Assembly (NCBI GenBank): GCA_003054655.1
Contig: QAYZ01000016.1
Coordinates: 744,001-808,000, forward strand
DNA from: Spartobacteria bacterium LR76
GTDB taxonomy: Bacteria; Verrucomicrobiota; Verrucomicrobiia; Chthoniobacterales; Terrimicrobiaceae
Length of the DNA stretch: 64,000 nucleotides
Reading direction: 5' to 3'
Part shown: one piece after another, positions 54,715 to 63,627 of the stretch
How positions within the stretch are numbered: the stretch's first letter is position 1
How the letters are laid out: the number at the start of each line of letters is the position of its first letter
The notes under the pieces: generated by a model
Databases searched by the model: none
The model's input: only the letters and a program-made list of their open reading frames with translations
Told to the model about the DNA's origin: nothing
Program-made: the position numbers and the translations under genes

Positions 54715-57171
54715 CTATTTCCCCAGGTTGCGCACCTCGGCGGCGGTCGTGCAGGCCAGCGCGCGGCGGGCGAGTTCCGTGGTTTCGTTAAAGCGCAGCT
54801 TGCGCAGGTGGGCCTTCACCGCAGGCACGCTGGGCAGGCTCATGCTGAGTTCCTCGACGCCCAGGCCCGTGAGCAGGGCCGCGCCGAGAGGCTCCCCGGC
54901 AATGCCTCCACAGACTCCCACCCATTTGCCCGCGGCCTTCGCGGCCCGCACGGTCATGTCGATGAGGCGCAGCACGGCGGGGTGCAGGCCGTCGACGTTC
55001 CTGCCCAGGGTCGGGTGCAGGCGATCCATGGCGAGGGCGTACTGCGTGAGGTCGTTCGTGCCGATGGAAAAGAAGTCCGCCTCGCGGGCCAGCTCCGGGG
55101 CCATGATGACGCTGGAGGGCACCTCGATCATGATGCCGATCTCGACCGGCGGCGCTCCGATCTGGGCGCGCACGGTTTCGGCCAGTTCCTTGGCGGCGCG
55201 CAGATCCTCCAGCGTCGAGATCATGGGAAACATGATGCGCACGGGGCCAGTCAATGCCGCGCGGTAGATGGCGCGGAGCTGCGGGATGAAGAGGTCGGGC
55301 TGCTGGAGGCAGAGCCGGATGCCGCGCACGCCGAGGAAGGGGTTTTCCTCCTTCGGCAGCGAGATGTAGGAGGCGAGCTTGTCGCCGCCGATATCGAGGG
55401 TGCGCAGGATGAGCGGCAGACCGTTGAGCGCCTGGATCATCCCGGTGTAAATCTCCGTCTGCTCGTCCTCCGAGGCGGGCGCGTCGCGGTCGAGGAAGAG
55501 GAATTCCGTACGCATCAGCCCGACGCCCTCCGCACCAGCCTCCACGGCGGCGGCAGCCTCGGCGAGCTTGCCGATATTGGCCACCACCTCGACCCGATGA
55601 CCGTCGAGCATGAGGGCGGGAGCGAAGCGGCTGGCATTCGCCTCGTCATTGCGCGCGGCCAGGGTTTGCTGGAATTTCCGTGCCGATTCGATGTCATCCG
55701 CCGTCGGTGCCGTATAGAGCCGCCCCGCAGCGCCATCCGCGATGCAGACCGTACCCGCCGGGATGTCATGCACCGCCGCGCCGAGGCCGACGATGGCGGG
55801 AATGTCGAGCGAACGGGCAATGATCGCCGTGTGCGCGGTCGGTCCCCCACCCGCCGTGCAGATGGCGAGGATGAGCGCAGGATCGAGCCGCGCGGTGTCG
55901 GAGGGCGCGAGATCTTCGGCCACCAGAATGCCCGGCGTGGCAGGCAATACCGGCCCTTCGTTTTTCACCCCGGCGAGGAGGCGGAGCACCCGGCGGCCCA
56001 CGTCGTTCCAGTCGGCGGCGCGCTCGGCCAGGCGTTCGTTTTCGATCTGGCGAAACTCCGCCACGCGGCGCTCGATGGCCTGCTGCCACGCCCAGGCGGC
56101 GGATTTGCCGCTGTCGATTTGCAGGTACACCTCGTCGAGGAGTTCGGCGTCGTTGAGTAGCGCGAGGTGAGCGCGAAAGATGGCCGCCTGTCCTTTCCCG
56201 CTGCGCTGCTCAACGTCCGCCTGGATCGCTTGCAACTCCGCCGCCGCATCGACGAGCGCGTTGCGAAACGCCGCAGACTCCACATCCGCGCCGCGCGAGG
56301 TTTCCGGAACCTCGATGCGCTCGACGCCGTAATGAAAGACCGGGCCGATGCCGACGCCCGGCGCGCCGGAGACGCCTTCCAGCGAGGCTCCCTTGCCACC
56401 CGGCTCCCAATGCGCCGCCGGAATGATCGCCGCCTCGGTTTCTTCATTCTCGCCCAGTCCATCGGCCACCGCCGCCGCGAGGGCGCGCAGGGCCTCCTGG
56501 GAATCCGGCCCGCTGGCGAGCAGGCGAATCGTCGCTCCGCCATGCACGCCGAGCTTCAGCAGCGAGGCCATCGACTTGCCATTGGCCGCCTTGTCCTTGA
56601 AGCGCACCTGGATCGTGCTGGCAAAGGTATTGGCTAATTCCGCGAAATGCGTGGCGGGCCGTGCGTGCAGCCCCGCCTTGCCCGCGACGAAAACATCGAC
56701 GAAATCCGCGCCCGGGAGTTCCTCGACCACCGCCGCCGCCTGCTGGCGGGCCGTGAGGCCGAGAATGATGTCCGCCGCGCTGCTGGTCTGCGCGAGCTGG
56801 GCGGCCATGGAGTCGTTGTCGAGCACGTCGGTCAGCGCCGCGAGCACCTCGATGTGCTCGTCGGATTTCGCCGCGATGCCGATGATGACGCGCACGATCT
56901 GGCCGGGATTCCACTCGACGCCGAGCGGCACCTGCACCACGGCCACGCCCGTGCGATGGATCAGCTCGCGGTCCTTTTGCAGCCCGTGCGGAATGGCGAT
57001 GCCATTGCCGAGAAAGGTATTCGCCTGCTGCTCGCGGGCCAGCATGCTCTCGATGTAGCCGGGGTCGATGCACCCCAGCTCGACGAGCAGGCGGCCTGCC
57101 TCGCGGATGGCCTCTTCCTTGTTCCCGGCTCGCGCGTGGAGCTGGATGTTCTTGGGCGTCAGCTCGATCAT
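54715..57171 (-). CDS. Multiphosphoryl transfer protein (EIIA-HPr-EI fusion)
   Basis: An 818-residue cytoplasmic phosphoryl relay. EIIA-Fru comes first (GIAIPHGL, active His near residue 62), then HPr (AGKAGLHARPATHF, near residue 165), then enzyme I (GVSGAPGVGIG start; active His in GGGPTAHTAIIARS; PEP-binding EGVGLMRTEFLF; late CGGIAGEP). This order gives a complete route from phosphoenolpyruvate to FruA in one protein, so no separate ptsH/ptsI is needed for fructose. It lies 10 bp downstream of fruA. Confidence 0.95.
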   Translation of the reverse strand: MIELTPKNIQLHARAGNKEEAIREAGRLLVELGCIDPGYIESMLAREQQANTFLGNGIAIPHGLQKDRELIHRTGVAVVQVPLGVEWNPGQIVRVIIGIAAKSDEHIEVLAALTDVLDNDSMAAQLAQTSSAADIILGLTARQQAAAVVEELPGADFVDVFVAGKAGLHARPATHFAELANTFASTIQVRFKDKAANGKSMASLLKLGVHGGATIRLLASGPDSQEALRALAAAVADGLGENEETEAAIIPAAHWEPGGKGASLEGVSGAPGVGIGPVFHYGVERIEVPETSRGADVESAAFRNALVDAAAELQAIQADVEQRSGKGQAAIFRAHLALLNDAELLDEVYLQIDSGKSAAWAWQQAIERRVAEFRQIENERLAERAADWNDVGRRVLRLLAGVKNEGPVLPATPGILVAEDLAPSDTARLDPALILAICTAGGGPTAHTAIIARSLDIPAIVGLGAAVHDIPAGTVCIADGAAGRLYTAPTADDIESARKFQQTLAARNDEANASRFAPALMLDGHRVEVVANIGKLAEAAAAVEAGAEGVGLMRTEFLFLDRDAPASEDEQTEIYTGMIQALNGLPLILRTLDIGGDKLASYISLPKEENPFLGVRGIRLCLQQPDLFIPQLRAIYRAALTGPVRIMFPMISTLEDLRAAKELAETVRAQIGAPPVEIGIMIEVPSSVIMAPELAREADFFSIGTNDLTQYALAMDRLHPTLGRNVDGLHPAVLRLIDMTVRAAKAAGKWVGVCGGIAGEPLGAALLTGLGVEELSMSLPSVPAVKAHLRKLRFNETTELARRALACTTAAEVRNLGK

Positions 57172-57181
57172 GGGATGGTCC

Positions 57182-58915
57182 TCAGGCCTGGGCGGCGATG
57201 GGTTTCTTGACGAGGAAGAGCGCGGCCACGGTCACTAGTGTGCCGGCGACCAGGGCGATGAAGAAGGCCCCGAGGTGCTGCACGGCACCAGGAATGACGG
57301 CGGCAAAGATCCCGCCATGCGGCACGAGGAAAAGCACGCCGCTCCACATCGCCAGCGCACCGCCCACGGCGGAACCCGCGATCAGCGCCGGGATCACGCG
57401 CACCGGGTCTTTGGCGGCAAAGGGAATCGCCCCTTCCGTGATGAACGACAGCCCGAGCACGAAGGCCGGTCCCGCCGCCTCGCGCTCCTCGAGATCGAAG
57501 CGATTGCGGAATAGCCACGCCGCCACCGCGACGCCGAGCGCCGGGGTCATGCCCGCCACGATCACCGCGCCCATCGGCGCATAGACCTTGCTGGCGAGCA
57601 GGCCCACGGCAAAGGTGTAGGCGGCCTTATTGACTGGCCCGCCCATGTCAAAAGCCATCATGCCGCCGAGGATCACGCCGAGCAGGATGGCATTCGCCCC
57701 CTGCATGCCCTGGAGCCAGGTCGTCAGGGCGGAGAGCACCACCTGGACGGGCGGCGCGATGACATAGATCATGGCGAGGCCGACGATGATGGAGCTGAGA
57801 AAGGGCAGGATGAGCACGGGCTTCAGCCCCTCCAGCGTGGCGGGGAGCTTGATTTTTTCCGCGAGGAACTTCGTCAGGTAACCCGCGAGGAAACCCGCCG
57901 CGATGCCGCCGAGGAAGCCCGCGCCGAGATTTTGCGCCAGCATGCCACCGATGAGGCCGGGCGTGATGCCGGGCCGGTCGGCGATGGAAAAGGCAATAAA
58001 TCCCGCAAAGACCGCGACGAAGAGATGAAACGCCACGTCGCCGCCGATGAGGGTGAGCGCCGCCGCGAGAGTCCCCTCCTGTTTCCCCGCATAGATGCCG
58101 CCAAACGCGAAGGCCAGCGCGATGGACAGGCCTCCCGCGATGACCAAGGGCAGCATGTAGGAAACGCCCGTCATGAGGTGCTTGTACGGGCCGGTGCGGG
58201 ACCGCGACCGCTCGGCTTTCAGCTTTTCCACGGAGCTGGCGAGGGATTCGCTCTTCGGCTGCTCCAGCGCGGTCTGGAGGACTTTCTGCCCGGCGTGGAT
58301 GGCTTCCTTCGTCCCGGTCGAGTAGATGGGCTTCCCGGCGAAGCGCGAGAGGTCGACCTTCGTTTCCGCCGCGATCACCACCGCATCGGCGGCGGCGACA
58401 TCCTCGGCGGTGAGCGTGTTCTTGGCCCCGACGGAACCCTGCGTCTCGACCTTGATCTGGTAGCCGAGCGCCTTGGCCGCCTTCTGCAGGGCTTCCGCCG
58501 CCATGAAGGTATGGGCGATTCCCGTGGGACAGGAGGTGATGGCGACGAGTTTCTTCACCGCCTGCGGAGCAGCCGGAGCCGGTGCGGCGGGAGCGGAAAC
58601 CGGAGCGCCTGCCGGAATCGTGGCAAGCTGGAGCGCGGCGTCGAGAATGGCTCGCGTATCGCGAATCGCCTCGCTCACCCGCGTGCCATAAACCGGCTTG
58701 CCCGCGAACCGCGCCGTATCGACCTTCGTGTCCGAGGCGAGGATCACGGCCTCGGCGGCAGCGATCTGGCTGGCGGAGAGCGGCGAGGTTTGCGTGGGAA
58801 TCTCCACCGCGACCTCATACCCCATCGCAGCGCCGACCGAGCGGAGCGCCTCGGAGGCGAGTTGGGAGTGAGCCGGGGCGGCCTGGGAAGATACGACTGC
58901 GACGAGATGTTTCAT
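57182..58915 (-). CDS. fruA: PTS fructose transporter EIIB'BC (FruA)
   Basis: A 577-residue permease from ATG 58915 (MKHLVAVVSSQAAPAHSQ); an upstream start at 58984 is unlikely. Domain B' (residues about 1-95) has lost the phospho-acceptor Cys (VVSSQ). Domain B (about 115-210) keeps it in AITSCPTGIAHTFMAAEAL. The membrane EIIC part follows (GGMMAFDMGGPVNKAAYTF). It imports fructose as fructose-1-phosphate. First gene of a four-gene operon; its upstream gap holds candidate sites for the divergent DeoR-type regulator. Confidence 0.95.
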   Translation of the reverse strand: MKHLVAVVSSQAAPAHSQLASEALRSVGAAMGYEVAVEIPTQTSPLSASQIAAAEAVILASDTKVDTARFAGKPVYGTRVSEAIRDTRAILDAALQLATIPAGAPVSAPAAPAPAAPQAVKKLVAITSCPTGIAHTFMAAEALQKAAKALGYQIKVETQGSVGAKNTLTAEDVAAADAVVIAAETKVDLSRFAGKPIYSTGTKEAIHAGQKVLQTALEQPKSESLASSVEKLKAERSRSRTGPYKHLMTGVSYMLPLVIAGGLSIALAFAFGGIYAGKQEGTLAAALTLIGGDVAFHLFVAVFAGFIAFSIADRPGITPGLIGGMLAQNLGAGFLGGIAAGFLAGYLTKFLAEKIKLPATLEGLKPVLILPFLSSIIVGLAMIYVIAPPVQVVLSALTTWLQGMQGANAILLGVILGGMMAFDMGGPVNKAAYTFAVGLLASKVYAPMGAVIVAGMTPALGVAVAAWLFRNRFDLEEREAAGPAFVLGLSFITEGAIPFAAKDPVRVIPALIAGSAVGGALAMWSGVLFLVPHGGIFAAVIPGAVQHLGAFFIALVAGTLVTVAALFLVKKPIAAQA

Positions 58916-58958
58916 GGGGGAGATGGAAACGGGTACTGCGGGGGAACTTGGGCGCATA

Positions 58959-58978
58959 CTTTCATTTGCTTTCGTTTT
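58959..58978 (+). promoter_or_regulatory. Tandem CTTTCRTTTK decamers (candidate FruR sites)
   Basis: Two adjacent 10-mers, CTTTCATTTG and CTTTCGTTTT, in the fruA/fruR gap. A third copy lies at 59043-59052. Short T-rich direct repeats are typical of DeoR-family operators. Confidence 0.5.
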
Positions 58979-59042
58979 ACGCAAGCGAAATAAAATTTTG
59001 CGCGGAACTTTTTATCATTTCCCTCGTTTTTGATTTCTCTAT

Positions 59043-59052
59043 CTTTCGTTTG
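59043..59052 (+). promoter_or_regulatory. CTTTCGTTTG decamer next to the fruR start
   Basis: Third copy of the decamer, ending 4 bp before the ATG at 59056. Binding here would block translation start or promoter clearance of the regulator. Confidence 0.5.
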
Positions 59053-59055
59053 AGC

Positions 59056-59853
59056 ATGCCTACCCCTCTCCCCCAAGACCTCTCGACCACCCAGCGCCGC
59101 GACGCGATCCTGGAGCAACTCCAGCGGCAGGGCGTGGTGCGGGTGCGCGATCTGGCAAAGCACTTTGCCGTCTCGACCGTCACCGTGCGGGCCGACCTCG
59201 CCGCGATGGAGGAGGAGGGCTTGCTCCGCCGCGAACATGGCGGAGCCGTGCGCACCCTGCCCGGTCGCAGCCTGCTGACCTCGCTCTCCGGCATGGAGGA
59301 GCGAGCCGGGCTGAACTCACCGCAAAAGCGCGCCATTGCCGCCGCCGCCGCCCGTCACGTCCGCCCCCGCGACATCATCCTCATCGACGCGGGAACCACC
59401 GCCGTTGAGATGGTCCCCTTTCTTTCCGAGGTCGAGGACATCACGATCGTCACAAACGCCCTCAACGTCGCCGCCGCCGTGGGCGCGCACCTGCGCTGCC
59501 GCCTTATCCTTCTCGGCGGAACCTACAGCCGCACCTCGTCGAGCACGCTCGGCCCGCAGGCTCTGCTCGCCCTGTCGGAGTTTAACATCTCGCGCCTTTT
59601 CCTCGGCACCCAGGCCTTTGATGCCGCCAGCGGCCTCACTGACACCACGACGGAAATCGCCCAGATGAAGCGCGCCATGATCGAGGCCTCGCGCGAGGTC
59701 TTTCTCCTGGCGGATGCCAGCAAGTGGGAAAAGGCCGGTTTCATCAAGGTCGCCCCGCTCGGCAAGGTCCACCACGTCATCTCCGACCGCGCCCTGCCCG
59801 CCTCCGCCATCCGCGCCATCAAGGAAGCCGGGCCGCGCTGCGAGATCGTGTAA
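59056..59853 (+). CDS. DeoR-family regulator of fructose use
   Basis: A 265-residue DeoR-type regulator: N-terminal helix-turn-helix (RVRDLAKHFAVSTVTVRADL, residues about 30-50) and a sugar-phosphate-binding C-terminal fold (IILIDAGTTAVEMVPFL, then TNALNVAAAV, then DASKWEKAGF). Divergent from the fruA operon, so it most likely senses fructose-1-phosphate or fructose-1,6-bisphosphate and represses that operon. I call it FruR-like without assigning a symbol. Confidence 0.88.
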   Translation: MPTPLPQDLSTTQRRDAILEQLQRQGVVRVRDLAKHFAVSTVTVRADLAAMEEEGLLRREHGGAVRTLPGRSLLTSLSGMEERAGLNSPQKRAIAAAAARHVRPRDIILIDAGTTAVEMVPFLSEVEDITIVTNALNVAAAVGAHLRCRLILLGGTYSRTSSSTLGPQALLALSEFNISRLFLGTQAFDAASGLTDTTTEIAQMKRAMIEASREVFLLADASKWEKAGFIKVAPLGKVHHVISDRALPASAIRAIKEAGPRCEIV

Positions 59854-59893
59854 CGGGCGCGGCATCACGCGGAATTGACGCGCACCGCGCCCG
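59854..59893 (+). terminator. Hairpin after the DeoR-type gene
   Basis: CGGGCGCGG and CCGCGCCCG form a 9-bp stem around a 22-nt loop directly after the stop codon. No U-tract; a likely stabilising or weak termination structure. Confidence 0.4.
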
Positions 59894-59918
59894 GCGGTAT
59901 CCTGCACGTGAACTCAAG

Positions 59919-59972
59919 CTGCCTTGGGTGCAGGGGCATCCTTCGATGCGAAGGGTAGCGGCCCTGCCTTGG
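59919..59972 (+). ncRNA. Structured leader before the binding-protein/GTPase/ABC cluster
   Basis: The leader of the 59998 gene folds into a nested hairpin. The outer stem is GCAGGG/CCCTGC (59930-59935 with 59962-59967), the inner stem is CCTTCG/CGAAGG (59940-59945 with 59949-59954), and there is an asymmetric internal loop. The 9-mer CTGCCTTGG occurs on both sides (59919-59927 and 59964-59972), so two alternative pairings of the leader are possible. I do not recognise a known riboswitch class. Confidence 0.45.
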
Positions 59973-59997
59973 TGGGTAAGTGAACCACACTACCGCC

Positions 59998-61020
59998 ATG
60001 CCCACGCCCATCGCCGACATCGACCCGCAGGAGGAGATTCCCTCCTTTCCCGAAACCTATGGCGCGAAGCCGCGCGCCCTCGACTATCTCGGCTACGCCC
60101 CCTGCCCGATCCGGCAGGAGATGCAGCGCCAGCTCCACCAGCACTTCCGCCGCCACGAGGCGGAGTTTGGCCCCGTGGAATGGTTCTCGCCCAATGGCTG
60201 CGGCGGCGACGATCCCTACGACCTCGTCTGGCAGGACGGCACAGAGGAGTCTCTGCCCGGCCTGATCAGCGACGGCGGGAATAGCGATTTCTTCAAACCC
60301 GAGGCCCATCGCCGCTGGATCGAAAGCGGCATCCTCTCGCCCATCGCGACCGACGCTCTGGAGGTCCGCCCCGAGCTGGCGGAAGCCGGAATCGTCGACC
60401 CGTGCGGCGGCATCACGATCTACGGCGCGTTTCCCTCGGTCCTCCTCGTAGATCACGACAAGCTCCAGGGCCGCCCCGCCCCGCGCTCGTGGCAGGACAT
60501 CCTCGATCCCATCTACCAAGGCGACGTCACCATCGCGGGCCACCATGGCCGCGCCCCCGACGTCCTGCTTTTCAACTATTGGAAAAACCACGGCGACGAG
60601 GGCGTGAAAGCGCTGGCCCGCAATGTGGCGGAGTTCGCGCCCCCGGCCCGCATGGCAAAGATCGCCGGGCTGGGCAGCCCGCAGGGCACGGCGGTCTTCG
60701 TGCTCAATGGATTCTTTGCCAAGGCCGTGCGCGGCCCCGCCGCTGAGGTGATCTGGCCGGAGGAAGGCGCGTGGTTCAACCCGCTCATGCTCCTCGCCAA
60801 ACGCAGCCGCCGCCCCGCCAGCGACCTCGCCCTACGCTACCTGCTCGGCCCCGAGTGGGCGGCCTACATCGAGTCCGTCGGTATTCCCTTTGCCTACCGG
60901 CAACCCGGCCAGCAACCGCTCCCGGGCAGGCTCTCGTGGATGGGATGGGATTTCATCCGCTCGCACGATCTCGACGCGCTGCGGGACGAACTGCTCGCGG
61001 TCTTCAACGCCGCCCGCTGA
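59998..61020 (+). CDS. Signal-less ABC-type substrate-binding protein
   Basis: A 340-residue protein with a periplasmic-binding-protein type II look: YLGYAPCPIRQEM, then LISDGGNSDFF, YGAFPSVLLVDHDKL, DILDPIYQGDVTIAG, and FNPLMLLAKRS. No signal peptide or lipobox is visible from ATG 59998 or from an upstream in-frame GTG at 59980, so it should be cytoplasmic. The CxxC-like context (APCPIRQ, NGCGGDD, DPCGG) could bind a metal or cofactor. It is first of three tightly spaced genes (6 bp to the GTPase). Exact ligand unknown. Confidence 0.75.
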   Translation: MPTPIADIDPQEEIPSFPETYGAKPRALDYLGYAPCPIRQEMQRQLHQHFRRHEAEFGPVEWFSPNGCGGDDPYDLVWQDGTEESLPGLISDGGNSDFFKPEAHRRWIESGILSPIATDALEVRPELAEAGIVDPCGGITIYGAFPSVLLVDHDKLQGRPAPRSWQDILDPIYQGDVTIAGHHGRAPDVLLFNYWKNHGDEGVKALARNVAEFAPPARMAKIAGLGSPQGTAVFVLNGFFAKAVRGPAAEVIWPEEGAWFNPLMLLAKRSRRPASDLALRYLLGPEWAAYIESVGIPFAYRQPGQQPLPGRLSWMGWDFIRSHDLDALRDELLAVFNAAR

Positions 61021-61026
61021 CACGCC

Positions 61027-61716
61027 ATGCGCCTCGTCACCGTCGCCGGGCCGCCCTCCAGCGGCAAGACCAGCCTCATCGTGCGCACGCTCCTCGCCCT
61101 GCGCGACGACGGGCTGCGCGTGGGGGTGGTGAAGTTTGACTGCCTGAGCACGCAGGATGCCGCCGTCTTCGACCGGCACGACATCCCGGCGCTGGTCGGC
61201 ATTTCCTCGGGCTTCTGCCCCGACCACTACTTCATCTCCAATATCGAGGACTGCGCCGCCTGGGGCGAGCGGCTGGGCCTCGACCTGCTCGTGACCGAGA
61301 GCGCGGGCCTGTGCAACCGCTGCGCGCCGCACATCCGGGGCTTCCTCGCCGTCTGCGTGCTCGATGCGCTGTCGGGAGTCAATACCCCGCGCAAGGTCGG
61401 CCCGATGCTGAAGACCGCCGACCTCGTCGTCATCACGAAGGGCGACATCGTGAGCCAGGCCGAGCGCGAGGTCTTCGCCTTCCGCGTGCGTCAGGTGAAT
61501 CCCCGCGCCCGCATCCTCTTTGTCAATGGCATCACCGGCCAGGGCGCATGGGAGGCCGCCCGCATCTGGCGAAGCGCCCCCGAGGATGGCGTACTGCAGG
61601 GCGGGCGGCTGCGCTTTTCCGTGCCCACCGCCGTTTGCTCGTACTGCCTCGGCGAAACGCGCATCGGCTCCGACCACCAGCACGGCACTGTGCGCAAAAT
61701 CCCCATCCCGTCATGA
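61027..61716 (+). CDS. HypB/UreG-like metal-chaperone GTPase
   Basis: A 229-residue SIMIBI-class GTPase. P-loop GPPSSGKTS near residue 8; switch regions VGVVKFDCLSTQD and VTESAGLCNRCAPH (a CxxC-type metal site); VVITKGD for guanine recognition; a late second Cys pair in VCSYCLGETRIG. HypB and UreG use similar proteins to deliver nickel. The gene overlaps the following ABC ATPase gene by ATGA, so the two are made together. Nickel is inferred from the class and from the nearby larC, not shown. Confidence 0.82.
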   Translation: MRLVTVAGPPSSGKTSLIVRTLLALRDDGLRVGVVKFDCLSTQDAAVFDRHDIPALVGISSGFCPDHYFISNIEDCAAWGERLGLDLLVTESAGLCNRCAPHIRGFLAVCVLDALSGVNTPRKVGPMLKTADLVVITKGDIVSQAEREVFAFRVRQVNPRARILFVNGITGQGAWEAARIWRSAPEDGVLQGGRLRFSVPTAVCSYCLGETRIGSDHQHGTVRKIPIPS

Positions 61717-62696
61717 GCACCGCCCTTTCGCCCGCTCCCTTTGACGCGGCGAGATTCGCCGACTTCCTGCGCCTGCACCATCTCCCCGCCTGCATGGAGG
61801 CGAATTCGCCCGACGCTTACTGGGCCGCGCTCACCTGGGAGCAGCGCGAGGATACCGGACTCGACCCGGAGACGCTGGCCGCGCGGTATGCAGAGTTTCT
61901 CACCCTCGACCGCCAGCCCGGCGCGGAAATGGCGCTGCATTCGCTCGACGTGCTGCGCGGGCGGGACAAGAGCGGCAACCCGGAGCGGTACGACCTGCGC
62001 TTCGCCCCCGGCGATGTCGTCTGCCTCGTCGGCCCGACCGGAGCCGGGAAGAGCCGCCTGCTGGCCGACATCGAGTGCCTCGCCCAGCGCGACACCCCGA
62101 CAGGCCGCCAGGTGCTCATCAATGGCGAGCCGCCCGGCGACTCCGAGCGCTTCTCGGGGGAAAGCGGGCTGGTCGCGCAGATTTCGCAGAATATGAACTT
62201 CGTCATCGACCTGCCCGTCGGCGAATTCCTCCATATGCACGCCGAGAGCCGGGCATTGACCGATCCCGCGCCGGTCGTCGATCAGGTCCTCCACGCCGCC
62301 GTGGCCATGGCGGGCGAACCCTTCGACGCCGACACCCAGGTGACGCAGCTCAGCGGTGGCCAGTCCCGCGCCCTCATGATCGCCGACGCGGCCTTTCTCA
62401 GCCCAAAGCCCGTCGTCCTCATCGACGAGATCGAGAATGCCGGGGTCGACCGCCGCGCTGCGCTCGATCTCTTTGTGCGCAAGGGCAAGATCGTCCTCCT
62501 CTCCACCCACGACCCGCTGCTCGCGCTCTCGGGTTCCCGCCGCCTCGTCATCCGCCATGGCGCGGTGCAGGATGTCATCACTCCCGGGCCGGACGAACAG
62601 GCCATGATCGCCCGGCTCGTGGAGATTGACGCCCGGCTGGCCGACCTCCGCGCCCGCCTGCGCAATGGCGAGCGAATTTCCGGCTTCCCCGCCTGA
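61713..62696 (+). CDS. Lone ABC-type ATPase of the metal-GTPase cluster
   Basis: A 327-residue protein. An N-terminal helical extension of about 90 residues (FADFLRLHHLPACMEANSPD) precedes an ABC ATPase domain: Walker A GPTGAGKS, signature QLSGGQSRALM, Walker B PVVLIDEIENAGV, and a switch His in LLSTHDP. No membrane segments are present and no permease gene is adjacent, so it may act as a soluble energiser rather than part of an importer. It is translationally coupled to the GTPase gene. Confidence 0.82.
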   Translation: MSTALSPAPFDAARFADFLRLHHLPACMEANSPDAYWAALTWEQREDTGLDPETLAARYAEFLTLDRQPGAEMALHSLDVLRGRDKSGNPERYDLRFAPGDVVCLVGPTGAGKSRLLADIECLAQRDTPTGRQVLINGEPPGDSERFSGESGLVAQISQNMNFVIDLPVGEFLHMHAESRALTDPAPVVDQVLHAAVAMAGEPFDADTQVTQLSGGQSRALMIADAAFLSPKPVVLIDEIENAGVDRRAALDLFVRKGKIVLLSTHDPLLALSGSRRLVIRHGAVQDVITPGPDEQAMIARLVEIDARLADLRARLRNGERISGFPA

Positions 62697-62795
62697 CCGG
62701 CGAAGGGCGGGGAGCATCGTTTTCTTGCCTCCCCCGCCCCGCTCTCTAAGCTTCCGGGACGCACGGGAGCCTCTCTCCGTGTCCACACCACTTTC

Positions 62796-63593
62796 ATGAA
62801 AGCCGCCGGTACCCTCGTCATCATCGTCCTCATCATCGCCGCCATCCTGCTGATGAACTCCTTTTACGTGGTCAATCCCGGTCTCGCCGGGGTGAAGATC
62901 ACCATGGGCAAGGTCGATCCCGACCCGCTCCCGAGCGGCACCGGGCTGCGCACGCCCTTTGTCACCCGCATCGTCGACATGCCCGTGAAGGTGCAGACGC
63001 TGAAGTTTCCCACCCAGTGCTTCAGCTCCGACCTCCAGACCGTCACCGCCACGATCACGGTGAATTACCAGTTCCCGCTCAACCAGGTCGTGAAGCTCTA
63101 TGTGGACTACGGCGGCAACGTGGAAAACTCCATCCTCAAGCCGCGCACCCAGGAGGCCATTAAAGAGGTCACCGCCCAGCGCACCGCCGAGAAGATCGTG
63201 AAGGAGCGCGAGCAGGTAAAGCGCGCCACCCTCGACCTCCTCCGCCAGAAGATCGGCGACATCGTCACCATCGACGACCTCGTGTTGGAGGACATCGCGC
63301 TTTCGTCGGAACTCGAAAAGGCCATCGAGCAAAAGATGGTCAGCGAGCAAAAGGCCGCCCAGGCGCGTTTCACCCAGGACCAGACCCGCATCGAGGCCGA
63401 GACCGCCATCATCAAGGCCGAGGGCGAGGCCAAGTCGATCAAGGTCATCGCCGACGCCCTTTCGCAAAATCCGAAGATCCTCGAACTCCGCGCCGTCGAC
63501 AAATGGAACGGCGTCGCTCCCACAACTGTCGTCACGGGCGGAGCCAATACCGTGCTCCCCCTCGCCACCGGCGTCATCAAGCCATCGAACTAA
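62796..63593 (+). CDS. SPFH/prohibitin-family membrane protein
   Basis: A 265-residue band-7 protein. One N-terminal transmembrane helix (GTLVIIVLIIAAILLMNSFY), the SPFH domain (VVNPGLAGVKITMGKVD, then VKVQTLKFPTQC), and a long C-terminal coiled coil rich in Glu/Gln/Lys (about 130-225). Such proteins form oligomeric membrane rings that organise lipids or proteases. About 100 bp separate it from the ABC ATPase gene, so it is probably a separate unit. Confidence 0.9.
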   Translation: MKAAGTLVIIVLIIAAILLMNSFYVVNPGLAGVKITMGKVDPDPLPSGTGLRTPFVTRIVDMPVKVQTLKFPTQCFSSDLQTVTATITVNYQFPLNQVVKLYVDYGGNVENSILKPRTQEAIKEVTAQRTAEKIVKEREQVKRATLDLLRQKIGDIVTIDDLVLEDIALSSELEKAIEQKMVSEQKAAQARFTQDQTRIEAETAIIKAEGEAKSIKVIADALSQNPKILELRAVDKWNGVAPTTVVTGGANTVLPLATGVIKPSN

Positions 63594-63627
63594 GGCCCGC
63601 TCAACCCCTCTCCGCCAATCTCCCGCC

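Noticed and set aside
59905-59980. Known riboswitch (TPP, cobalamin, NiCo, SAH, Moco or fluoride type) upstream of the binding-protein gene
   Set aside because: I compared remembered consensus elements and found no match; it is reported only as an unclassified structured leader.
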